Of a stretch of 36,647 nt of DNA, positions 24,032 through 31,210 are shown piece by piece. The position numbers and the translations under genes are program-made. The notes under the pieces are model-generated. The model ran no database searches and was not told the origin of the DNA. It saw only the letters and a list, made by a program, of their open reading frames with translations. Source of the DNA: Verrucomicrobiia bacterium (GTDB lineage Bacteria; Verrucomicrobiota; Verrucomicrobiia; Palsa-1439); assembly GCA_025056465.1 (NCBI GenBank), contig JANWVU010000009.1, forward strand, positions 1-36,647, in the 5' to 3' direction. Numbering within the stretch: position 1 is the first letter of the stretch; every line of letters begins with the position of its first letter.

Positions 24032-25150
24032 ATGAATCTCCCGTCCTCCGTTCAACCGCCCGACCGATTACTGCTCGGCCCCGGCCCCAGCAACGTACCG
24101 GCCTCCGTTTACGCCGCGATGAGCCGTCCGCTCGTCGGCCATCTCGACCCTTTTTTCGTCCAGTTGATGGAGGAGGTGAAAACCATGCTGCGCGCCGTGT
24201 TCCAAACCCGCAACCCGATGACCTTTCCCGTCAGCGGCACCGGCAGCGCGGGCATGGAGTTCTGCTTCGTCAATCTCATCGAACCGGGCGACGAAGTCGT
24301 CATCGGTGTCAACGGCGTGTTCGGCAATCGCATGTGCGATGTCGCCGAACGCTGCGGCGCGCGCGTGCATCGCATCGAGACGGAGTGGGGCCGCATCATC
24401 GAACCCGATGCACTGGCCACCGCCCTGCGCCAATGCCGGCAGCCCAAACTCGTCGCCGTCGTCCACGCGGAAACCTCCACCGGCGCATTGACCCCACCGG
24501 CCGACCTGGCCCGACTCGCCCACGAGGCCGGTGCCCTGTTCGTGCTCGACACGGTGACTTCACTGGGCGGTTGCCCGGTAGCTCTCGACGACTGGGGCGT
24601 GGACGCCGCCTACAGCGGCACCCAAAAATGTCTCAGCGCCCCACCGGGCCTGGCGCCGGTATCGTTCAGCCCGCGCGCCGTCGAAACCGCGCGCCGTCGC
24701 AAAACAAAAGTCCAAAGCTGGTATCTCGACCTCAACCTGCTCGCCGCCTACTGGGGCGAAGACCGCGTTTACCACCACACGGCGCCCATCTCGATGAACT
24801 ACGCATTGCACGAAGCGTTACGTCTCGTCCTGACCGAGGGACTCGCGGCGCGTTGGCAACGACACCAACAAAATCACCTGCGATTGAAAGCCGGTCTCGA
24901 GTCGCTGGGTATCTCCTTCGCCGCACAGGAGGGCCACCGGCTCTGGCAACTCAACGCCGTTCACGTTCCGCCCGGCGTGGACGAGGCCGCCGTGCGCCAC
25001 CGGCTCCTCAACGAGTTCGGCATCGAAATCGGTGCGGGTCTCGGCCCATGGAAAGGCAAAGTCTGGCGCATCGGATTGATGGGAGAGAACAGCCGACCCG
25101 AAAACGTGGACCGATTGCTCGACGCGCTGCGTCGCACCCTGCATCGCTAG
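24032..25150 (+). CDS. Class V aminotransferase, alanine-glyoxylate type
   Basis: A 372-residue pyridoxal-phosphate enzyme resembling alanine/serine-glyoxylate aminotransferase. It starts [20 protein letters not shown] and has the cofactor pocket [20 protein letters not shown], and the Asp in [12 protein letters not shown]. The Schiff-base lysine is in [14 protein letters not shown]. Near the end, [20 protein letters not shown] carries the substrate carboxylate-binding arginine. It would convert glyoxylate to glycine. The divergent glcDEF genes make glyoxylate from glycolate, so the pair forms a compact salvage route. It is convergent with the mannitol-dehydrogenase-like gene, 47 bp away. Confidence 0.9.
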   Translation: MNLPSSVQPPDRLLLGPGPSNVPASVYAAMSRPLVGHLDPFFVQLMEEVKTMLRAVFQTRNPMTFPVSGTGSAGMEFCFVNLIEPGDEVVIGVNGVFGNRMCDVAERCGARVHRIETEWGRIIEPDALATALRQCRQPKLVAVVHAETSTGALTPPADLARLAHEAGALFVLDTVTSLGGCPVALDDWGVDAAYSGTQKCLSAPPGLAPVSFSPRAVETARRRKTKVQSWYLDLNLLAAYWGEDRVYHHTAPISMNYALHEALRLVLTEGLAARWQRHQQNHLRLKAGLESLGISFAAQEGHRLWQLNAVHVPPGVDEAAVRHRLLNEFGIEIGAGLGPWKGKVWRIGLMGENSRPENVDRLLDALRRTLHR

Positions 25151-25154
25151 CCGG

Positions 25155-25200
25155 TAGCGCAAACTCTCCCCCGCGTCCCTGCGACCGCCGCGCTGCGCTA
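25155..25200. terminator. Possible long-loop inverted repeat between convergent genes
   Basis: TAGCGCA (25155-25161) pairs with TGCGCTA (25194-25200) across the 47-bp gap between the aminotransferase and the mannitol-dehydrogenase-like gene. The 32-nt loop and missing T-run make it a weak bidirectional-terminator candidate. Confidence 0.2.
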
Positions 25201-26439
25201 GACGGGCAGCGGCCGATCCAAATCGCGCAGTGACTCCAGAACCAGTTGCTTCAACTGCGGCAGACGATGGGCGTCGGTTGCCTCGGCCCCGGGCACGACA
25301 ATTTCATCGAACAGTTGCGAGGGAGATTTTTGTGATTCCTCTCGCGCAATCACCGCCAATGCAGCCGCTGCGCCGCGCGCATACCGGTAGGGCGTGATAC
25401 CGGCTTCCAACGCGAGGCGCATGACTCCAATCAGCCGGTCATCCCAAGCAAGCTTCCGACGCGGGTCGCGCGCCACACGATCCACCGCATCGCGCAACCA
25501 CGGATTGACCATCCGCTCCATCAGGTCGTTCACGTACGCCGCAAAACCGGGCGGACTGAACAGTGCATCCACGCCCGCCCACCGGTGAATCAGCGCCCGA
25601 CCGGATTCCTCAAGGAACGCCGCCCGGGCAAATTCCAGCAGCGCTTTGTCCGCCGCCACATCCGACATGTACCGGTACCCGCGCCGCTGCGCGAGATAGG
25701 CGATGAGCGCGTGTGTGGCGTTATGGCCGTAAAGCTTCGCTTCCTCGAAGGGTTTCAGATCGGGTTTTTCCTCAAACACCGTGATCGCGCGCGAGAACGG
25801 CGGACCCGGTAGCCGATTGATAAGAATCCGGTTGAACTGTTCCACCAACAACGCGCGCGGCAGGTCCGGCGCCAGCGGTGCCAAATCCCACTGCCGGATC
25901 TCCTGCGGGTCGGTCACCACCTTGCTCATTTTCCCGATGACCGTATTGAGAAAACAACATTGCGACGGCAACCGCGCAATGTCGTCAATGCCCAACCGGG
26001 CGCGCACCGCCGCTTCGAGGATTTCCGCCGCGCGAATGTGATTCTCACCGGCATACAAGATGGCCGGAGTGGTTTTTCGCGGCAGGGCCTCGGCCAACAT
26101 TGCCGTCACCGACGCCGCCCCATGATCGTAGTAATCCACGCTGGGCAGCGCCGTCGCCATTTCACAGGCGTCCACGATTGCTTCGACCAGTTTCGCGCGG
26201 TCAGCCGGTACGCTCGGGTTGAAAATCTCCACGCCGCTCACCCGATGCCGTTCCAGACCGGATCGCGTGGCCACATTCACGGCGTATGTGCCACCGGCCC
26301 GCCGCACCGCCGCCACTACATCGCCGATCACTTCCGCAACCACCAAGCGGTCGAATCGGCCCGACCGGTGGGCCTCAAGCAAAAACAACCCGCCCTGAAT
26401 CGCTCCAAAACCAAACCCTACAAATGTCCGCCGCGTCAT
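25198..26439 (-). CDS. Mannitol-1-phosphate 5-dehydrogenase-like protein
   Basis: A 413-residue member of the polyol-specific long-chain dehydrogenase family. The N-terminal Rossmann nucleotide-binding motif is TFVGFGFGAIQGGLFLLEAH, and the C-terminal domain has KLYGHNATHALIAYLAQ and RKLAWDDRLIGVMRLALEAG. The family interconverts mannitol-1-phosphate and fructose-6-phosphate or related polyols with NAD. No mannitol PTS permease is nearby, and the catalytic-domain Lys/Asn/His pattern (KLYGHNATH) is only loosely that of MtlD, so the true substrate is uncertain. The ATG at 26439 starts directly at the Rossmann fold. It is divergent from the HAD phosphatase gene. Confidence 0.78.
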   Translation of the reverse strand: MTRRTFVGFGFGAIQGGLFLLEAHRSGRFDRLVVAEVIGDVVAAVRRAGGTYAVNVATRSGLERHRVSGVEIFNPSVPADRAKLVEAIVDACEMATALPSVDYYDHGAASVTAMLAEALPRKTTPAILYAGENHIRAAEILEAAVRARLGIDDIARLPSQCCFLNTVIGKMSKVVTDPQEIRQWDLAPLAPDLPRALLVEQFNRILINRLPGPPFSRAITVFEEKPDLKPFEEAKLYGHNATHALIAYLAQRRGYRYMSDVAADKALLEFARAAFLEESGRALIHRWAGVDALFSPPGFAAYVNDLMERMVNPWLRDAVDRVARDPRRKLAWDDRLIGVMRLALEAGITPYRYARGAAAALAVIAREESQKSPSQLFDEIVVPGAEATDAHRLPQLKQLVLESLRDLDRPLPV

Positions 26440-26495
26440 GAACCGCGATGCTGGCCGTCGCCCCGCTCCAATGCAAGCCGATACCCGCATCCCGC

Positions 26496-26524
26496 TTGCA
26501 TGACTTGCCCGCTTCGCTCATAAA
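26496..26524 (+). promoter_or_regulatory. Candidate promoter of the NagD-like gene
   Basis: TTGCAT (26496-26501), a 17-nt spacer and CATAAA (26519-26524) give the best-spaced promoter in the window. The -10 ends 7 nt before the ATG at 26532, and no Shine-Dalgarno sequence is present, so the mRNA should be leaderless. Confidence 0.5.
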
Positions 26525-26531
26525 CGCGCGC

Positions 26532-27320
26532 ATGAACGAGTCGGTGCGTGGCAAGCGCGGGTTCATCATTGATATGGACGGTGTGCTGTACCACGGCAAC
26601 CGCATCCTACCGGGTGTGCCGGAATTTCTCCGTTGGTTGCATGCCGAACAAAAACGATTCGTCTTCCTCACCAACAGCAGCGAACGCTCACCGCGCGAAT
26701 TGCAGCAGAAACTGGCGCGGTTGGGACTCGAGGTAGCCGAGGAACATTTTTACACGAGCGCGCTGGCGACAGCTTCCTTCCTGGCCAGCCAACGCCCCAA
26801 CGGACGGGTGTACGTTATCGGCGAGGCCGCGTTGATTCATGCACTGTACGATGCCGGGTTCATCATGGACGAAGTAAACCCCGACTATGTTGTTGTGGGC
26901 GAGTCCCACAACTATACCTACGACCGCATCGCGCGCGCCGTGCAACTGGTGCTCAACGGTGCACGCCTGATCGGCACCAACCCGGATCTAACCGGCCCCG
27001 CCGAAAACGGGCTTGTACCGGCTACCGGCGCGTTGATGGCCCCGATCGAACTGGCCACTGGTGCCAAAGCCTATTACGTCGGCAAACCCAACCCGTTGAT
27101 CATGCGTCACGCGCTGAAAAAGTTGGAATGCCGCCGCGAGGAAACCGTCATCATCGGCGATCGCATGGACACCGACATCGTCGCCGGCATCGAGAGCGAG
27201 ATCGAAACCGTGCTCGTGCTCACCGGCGTCACGCGCGAATCCGATCTACCCCGCTTCGCCTACCGGCCCCACCACATCCTGCCCGACCTCACTCACTGGC
27301 TGGGGCGCGGCGATGGTTAG
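26532..27320 (+). CDS. HAD-IIA family (NagD-like) phosphatase
   Basis: A 262-residue cytoplasmic HAD hydrolase with a type IIA cap. Motif I is FIIDMDGVLYHGN (Asp14 nucleophile, Asp16). Motif II is FLTNSSERSPRELQ, the cap domain includes YVVVGESHNYTYDRI and GTNPDLTGPAENGLVPATG, and the final motifs are VGKPNPLIMRHALKKL and VIIGDRMDTDIVAGIES. All catalytic residues are present. Substrates in the family include nucleotides, sugar phosphates and phosphoglycolate. The last is attractive because a phosphoglycolate phosphatase would feed glcDEF nearby, but this is only inference. The ATG at 26532 follows a well-spaced promoter. Confidence 0.9.
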   Translation: MNESVRGKRGFIIDMDGVLYHGNRILPGVPEFLRWLHAEQKRFVFLTNSSERSPRELQQKLARLGLEVAEEHFYTSALATASFLASQRPNGRVYVIGEAALIHALYDAGFIMDEVNPDYVVVGESHNYTYDRIARAVQLVLNGARLIGTNPDLTGPAENGLVPATGALMAPIELATGAKAYYVGKPNPLIMRHALKKLECRREETVIIGDRMDTDIVAGIESEIETVLVLTGVTRESDLPRFAYRPHHILPDLTHWLGRGDG

Positions 27321-27334
27321 AGCAGCTCAAGACT

Positions 27335-28351
27335 TCATGCAGACACCGACGCCGGTGCGGCCGCCGGCTGCCGATGTTGTTCCAACCATTCAAGGATCGC
27401 CGGTAGCGCGGGTGAGTGTCGGCGGGTGAATCGCACGCGCAACGGCGCGCCGTCCGTCGGCTTGATGCACAGGACATGAAACAGCGCACCGGGATCTTCA
27501 ACCCAATGCGCGCCGACCGGGCTGATGACCCGGTAGCGTGTCCGAAACAGACGTTTGCCAATTAGCACCAGCCGACCGGCGGTCGTTCCCACCAGCACGC
27601 ACCGAACGTTGCGGCCGATGATTTTGTCGCGTCCCGTGAAACAAGGAACAGCCCAGGCGATGTCTTCGTGGCGATGTTGCACCGCCAACCACGGTTCCAT
27701 CGCAAACTCCGGCAGCGTCCTCGAGACGGTGCGATCCATCTCGTTTCGACGCGCCCGCAACCGATGCCACATCGCCGTCGCATACGCTTTGACCATGCGA
27801 AAGAAACGCGGCGCGAAGTACCAGAACGCCGCAACGAAAACGACCACAATCACTAGCGCGATAATCGGATGCCGAAACACAAACCAGATTCCAACCGCGA
27901 CCACCACGTTCTCGGTGAGGCTAACGATGATGTTGCTGACCGGCTCGGGCGACGTGTTGACCATCAACCGGGTACCGGCTTTCGTGGCATGGGTCGTCAA
28001 CGCCACCGTGCCCCCGAGCAGCGCGCCAATCACATCGAGTTGTGGGCTGACGGTGCCGAGCGCTTTCAATCCGATAATGGCCCCGCCGATCGGACGAATT
28101 ACGGTGTGCAATGTATCCCATGTGTTGTCCGCGTACGGCACCTTGTCCACGATCAATTCCAGCACGAGCAACGCACCCGCAACCGTCAACACCACCGGGT
28201 CGGCCAGCACCATCAACGGTTCCAAACCCGGTGCCAGCTCCAACCACCCAAACCGCAACGCTAGGCCGGTAACAAAGACCGTCAGATACAGATTCAACCC
28301 GGCCAGTGCCGACAATCCCAACGCCGTCCCGAGCAATTGCAGTGTCTCCAT
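27335..28351 (-). CDS. DUF4126 membrane protein with C-terminal soluble domain
   Basis: A 338-residue protein. The first half (about 1-190) is the DUF4126 membrane domain: LGLSALAGLNLYLTVFVTGL, VDKVPYADNTWDTLHTVIRP, and KAGTRLMVNTSPEPVSNIIV, with several transmembrane helices ending near AFWYFAPRFF. The second half (about 205-330) is soluble and not part of the usual DUF4126; it is beta-rich (AVPCFTGRDKIIGRNVRCVL, KRLFRTRYRVI) and may be PH-like. Function is unknown. GAGGTG lies 4 nt before the ATG at 28351. It is downstream of yhbY on the same strand and convergent with the HAD phosphatase gene. Confidence 0.8.
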   Translation of the reverse strand: METLQLLGTALGLSALAGLNLYLTVFVTGLALRFGWLELAPGLEPLMVLADPVVLTVAGALLVLELIVDKVPYADNTWDTLHTVIRPIGGAIIGLKALGTVSPQLDVIGALLGGTVALTTHATKAGTRLMVNTSPEPVSNIIVSLTENVVVAVGIWFVFRHPIIALVIVVVFVAAFWYFAPRFFRMVKAYATAMWHRLRARRNEMDRTVSRTLPEFAMEPWLAVQHRHEDIAWAVPCFTGRDKIIGRNVRCVLVGTTAGRLVLIGKRLFRTRYRVISPVGAHWVEDPGALFHVLCIKPTDGAPLRVRFTRRHSPALPAILEWLEQHRQPAAAPASVSA

Positions 28352-28436
28352 AAATCACCTCGACGCACCCTACGGTGAAATCGGTCATCGGGCAAGCGCA
28401 CGCGGTGCCGGGTACCGGCGAACCAACGCATCGTCC

Positions 28437-28730
28437 CTACCGGTCCGAAGGGCCGTCGCGGGTGGTCGCTTGCGCCCGGTACAACACGGCTACATGGCCG
28501 ACCACGGTGACAAGGTGACTACCGGTTCGTTGAGCAAGTTCCTGCGCCCACTCATGGCGCTGAGCCTTACCGGCCACGAAGCGCACCTTGATCAATCCAC
28601 GCGCAGCAAGGGCATCATCCACGCTGCGGACCACCGCAGCGCTGAGACCTTGTTTGCCAACGAACACGACCGGCTCCAGATGTTGAGCGGCGGCTTTCAG
28701 TTGTCTAAGCTCGGCGCGGGAGAGGCTCAT
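28437..28730 (-). CDS. yhbY: YhbY-family ribosome assembly RNA-binding protein
   Basis: A 97-residue CRM-domain protein. It opens MSLSRAELRQLKAAAQHLEP, followed by the GxxG-like loop VFVGKQGLSAAVVRSVDDAL and the strand LIKVRFVAGKAQRHEWAQEL. E. coli YhbY associates with 50S ribosomal precursors. The ATG at 28730 is chosen because typical family members start there; a GTG/ATG four codons upstream is possible. It starts back-to-back with the divergent RluA-type gene, the two start codons sharing one base pair. The promoter of each therefore lies inside the other's coding sequence. DUF4126 follows downstream. Confidence 0.88.
   Translation of the reverse strand: MSLSRAELRQLKAAAQHLEPVVFVGKQGLSAAVVRSVDDALAARGLIKVRFVAGKAQRHEWAQELAQRTGSHLVTVVGHVAVLYRAQATTRDGPSDR
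28683..28711 (+). promoter_or_regulatory. Candidate promoter of the RluA-type gene, inside yhbY
   Basis: TTGAGC (28683-28688) and TAAGCT (28706-28711) are separated by exactly 17 nt, within the antisense yhbY coding sequence. GGGAGAGG (28718-28725) then lies 4 nt before the TTG start at 28730. Together these support the unusual start codon. Confidence 0.4.
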
Positions 28731-29473
28731 TGAGCAATCCATTACCCGACATCGATGTGTTTTACGAGGACGCCGACCTGCTGGTGGTCAACAAGCCCCC
28801 CGGCTTGCTGGCCGTGCCGGATCGTTATGACAAAACGCTGCCAAACCTGTGGGATTTGCTGAGGCAACGCTATCAGTTGCCAGAGTTGACCAACCCCCAC
28901 CGGCTCGACCGCTACACTAGCGGTGTCATGATTTTCACCAAACACTCGCAAGCCTACCGGCGATTGACGGCGCAATTTCGCGATCGCCTCATTCGCAAAG
29001 AGTACCTCGCGATTTGTCACGGGACACCAGTCGGCCAATCCATCACCTTGCCGGTAGGCGAACGCGCGGACCGCCCCGGTTTGGCGCGGATTGATCTGCA
29101 CAACGGCAAAACTGCCGAGACCCACATCGCAGTGAAAGAGGCGTTTCGCCAGCACAGTTTGTTGACGATCATCATCACGACCGGTCGGCTTCATCAAATC
29201 CGCGTGCATTTGCAGGCGATCGGTCACCCGCTGGTTGGTGACGCCGATTACGGCGGCGCACCGCTGTACTTGTCGGCGCTCAAACCAAATTATAAACCCA
29301 AGCCAAACGAACCCGAGCGCCCATTGATGACCCGACCGGCTTTGCACGCCAGCGCGATCACCCTGTCCGATCCCCCGCGAACCTTCTGCGCTCCCCTACC
29401 GGATGATTTTGAGGTCGCGTTACGATATCTGCGGCGGTTCGCCGCCCGACGCGACCCGGTCACTCAAACTTGA
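28730..29473 (+). CDS. RluA-family RNA pseudouridine synthase
   Basis: A 247-residue pseudouridine synthase that isomerises uridine in rRNA or tRNA. It begins with VFYEDADLLVVNKPPGLLAV. The catalytic motif HRLDRYTSGVMIFTK holds the essential Asp. Further motifs are KEYLAICHG, the TGRLHQIRVHLQAIGHPLVG segment, and DADYGGAPL. There is no N-terminal S4 domain, so the target site (RluA-, RluC- or RluD-like) cannot be assigned. The start codon is TTG, supported by GGGAGAGG 4 nt upstream and by the lack of an in-frame ATG before the first conserved motif. It overlaps the convergent CsgG-like gene by 14 bp. Confidence 0.9.
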   Translation: MSNPLPDIDVFYEDADLLVVNKPPGLLAVPDRYDKTLPNLWDLLRQRYQLPELTNPHRLDRYTSGVMIFTKHSQAYRRLTAQFRDRLIRKEYLAICHGTPVGQSITLPVGERADRPGLARIDLHNGKTAETHIAVKEAFRQHSLLTIIITTGRLHQIRVHLQAIGHPLVGDADYGGAPLYLSALKPNYKPKPNEPERPLMTRPALHASAITLSDPPRTFCAPLPDDFEVALRYLRRFAARRDPVTQT

Positions 29474-30422
29474 CTACCCAACCCTTTTTCACCGCCGCAT
29501 CCCCGGCGTAGTGCGCCTTGCTGCGATCGGCCTGCACCGACTCCAGTGTGATTTCACCGACGAGTTTCTCCTCGGTAAACACCACGTTGCCCTCATCGTC
29601 CTTCAACTCGACCAACTCGTACAACTTTAGTTTGTCGCCGCTTTTGACACCGTGGTCGCTACCGAGTGACACAATCAGTGTGTTCTTTCCGGCCACCGCA
29701 AGCACCTGGCCAGTGACTTTGCGTTGCTCGGCGGCCTTGGCCGCTTGGGCGCGACGCCGACCAGACTCGGGCAATTGAATCGCCGCAATCTCCTGAACGA
29801 TGCTCTCAAGCGCCTTGACGGTCGCCTTCCCCAGCGCACTGTTCATGAATTCCTGATTGTGAAACCCAATTTTTCCTCCATGACCTTTGACGCCTACGCC
29901 AACGTCGAATGCCAAACCGGTATGCTGACCGACGGCCTGGCCCGTCTTGATAATTTTGCGTGTCGCCGTGTCCACGAACCGCCAATCAATCCGCACATCA
30001 GCGCGCGTTTGTCCCAGCCCCAACTTGCCTCCGCTCCCGGGCACAAATCCACCGAGGTCAATTCCTTGCTTACCGGCTCCGAATCGAGTCACTTTGCCCC
30101 GAAACATGAAATCGGCCCCGGCAAACTGTCCTTTCTCCACGCGTTCGTCCTTTGCGACGTACCCTTGCTGACCCAACTCGATTTCCTCGATCAACTCCGG
30201 CAACGCCGTGGATTCCAGCACCTCGAACTTCCCGAGCTTCGTCAGCTCCGTAATTAACATCTCGGCCAATCCTTCGCCCATGGCCGGCTGCCAACCTTGA
30301 ATGGCGGCGAGGTCACCGTCGAGTGGCGCGACGAACACCGTAGGTTTGTCCTGTGCCAACCCGGCCCCAGCGAGCGCGAAACACAAAAACGTTGCGACAA
30401 ATCGTTGCTTCATCCCCGACAT
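29460..30422 (-). CDS. CsgG/FlgT-like secreted protein
   Basis: A 320-residue exported protein. A signal peptide (MKQRFVATFLCFALAGAGLAQ, quoted from residue 4 on and cut after Ala-Gly-Leu-Ala) precedes a CsgG-like domain (about 28-215). That domain has LAEMLITELTKLGKFEVLES, GADFMFRGKVTRFGAG and RADVRIDWRFVDTATRKII. A C-terminal region (about 240-318) resembling the FlgT C-terminal domain holds VLAVAGKNTLIVSLGSDHGV and EKLVGEITLESVQADRSKAH. It lacks a lipobox Cys, unlike curli CsgG, and no curli or flagellar genes are nearby, so its role is unknown. The ATG at 30422 has GAAGG 8 nt upstream; the ATG at 30413 is also possible. Confidence 0.75.
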   Translation of the reverse strand: MSGMKQRFVATFLCFALAGAGLAQDKPTVFVAPLDGDLAAIQGWQPAMGEGLAEMLITELTKLGKFEVLESTALPELIEEIELGQQGYVAKDERVEKGQFAGADFMFRGKVTRFGAGKQGIDLGGFVPGSGGKLGLGQTRADVRIDWRFVDTATRKIIKTGQAVGQHTGLAFDVGVGVKGHGGKIGFHNQEFMNSALGKATVKALESIVQEIAAIQLPESGRRRAQAAKAAEQRKVTGQVLAVAGKNTLIVSLGSDHGVKSGDKLKLYELVELKDDEGNVVFTEEKLVGEITLESVQADRSKAHYAGDAAVKKGWVVKFE

Positions 30423-30533
30423 GATATCAGCCTTCAACCCCCAATATTCAATCGCAAAAGCATCTCGCGCCACGTTACCGGATCATCACCCGGTGGTTGC
30501 GCGAATGTAACGCGACCGGTTGAGGTGCCTGCG

Positions 30534-30562
30534 TTGACGCTGTGGGGTCGGTTTGATAGTTT
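30534..30562 (+). promoter_or_regulatory. Candidate promoter of the HNH endonuclease gene
   Basis: TTGACG (30534-30539) matches the -35 consensus at five of six positions. TAGTTT (30557-30562) follows after 17 nt, with GATAGT overlapping as an alternative -10. The ATG at 30574 is 11 nt further, so the leader would be very short. Confidence 0.35.
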
Positions 30563-30573
30563 TCTCGTGTTCC

Positions 30574-31191
30574 ATGCGAAACTGGCTCAACGAAAACGTG
30601 TTGGTGCTCAACCGGCTCTGGCAGGCAGTGAACGTCTGCACGGTCGAGCGCGCGTTTTCGCTGTTGTTCGCCGGCCACGCCGAAGTCGTCGCCGAGACCG
30701 ACGGCGGTTTTCAAACCTACGACTTCAAAGAGTGGTGCGAGTTTAGTCGCGGCCATCACGGCGAGGATGTGGTGCACACGGTCTCGCTGAAAATCCGTGT
30801 GCCGCGCGTGATCCTGTTGTTGTTCTTCGACCGCCTCCCGCACAAGGAGGTCAAGTTCACGCGGCACAACATCTTCGAGCGCGACCACAACACCTGCCAG
30901 TACTGCGGGAAACGATTCGACCGCAAAGACCTCAATCTCGATCACGTCATCCCGCGCGACCGCGGCGGCACCACCACTTGGGAAAACATCGTGTGCGCGT
31001 GCATCCCCTGCAACACACGCAAAGCCAACCGCACGCCCGCTGAAGCCGGCATGCGATTGATCCGCAAACCGAAACGCCCCAAGTGGCGACCGTTCGTCAA
31101 CATCACCGTCGCCACCAGCGGTCACGAAAGCTGGAAACACTTCCTCGACCTCGCGTACTGGAACGTCGAGCTGGGCGAAGAGTTGGAGTAG
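30574..31191 (+). CDS. HNH endonuclease family protein
   Basis: A 205-residue protein. The N-terminal part (VLVLNRLWQAVNVCTVERAF) is typical of chromosomal HNH proteins of this type. The nuclease domain (about 105-150) has a zinc knuckle and catalytic core: CQYCGKRFDRKDLNLDHVIP, then RDRGGTTTWENIVCACIPCN, together giving CxxC, DHVIPRDRGG and CxxC. The C-terminal stretch (RPKWRPFVNITVA) is also recognisable. No methyltransferase or toxin partner is adjacent, so there is no evidence for a restriction or mobile-element role. The ATG at 30574 is preferred to an in-frame TTG at 30553, which lies in the promoter. It is convergent with the S41-like gene. Confidence 0.88.
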   Translation: MRNWLNENVLVLNRLWQAVNVCTVERAFSLLFAGHAEVVAETDGGFQTYDFKEWCEFSRGHHGEDVVHTVSLKIRVPRVILLLFFDRLPHKEVKFTRHNIFERDHNTCQYCGKRFDRKDLNLDHVIPRDRGGTTTWENIVCACIPCNTRKANRTPAEAGMRLIRKPKRPKWRPFVNITVATSGHESWKHFLDLAYWNVELGEELE

Positions 31192-31210
31192 CGACCCGCA
31201 GCCCACCGGC

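Noticed and set aside
25198-26439. A mannitol utilisation operon
   Set aside because: Only one dehydrogenase-like gene is present, with no permease, kinase or regulator beside it.
27555-28733. A 392-codon plus-strand frame opposite DUF4126 and yhbY
   Set aside because: Antisense to two recognisable genes, no domain, and no start signal.
14628-31191. A defence or mobile island formed by the ArdC-like and HNH genes
   Set aside because: The two are about 15 kb apart with housekeeping genes between, and there is no integrase, transposase, att-like repeat, tRNA or methyltransferase-restriction pair.
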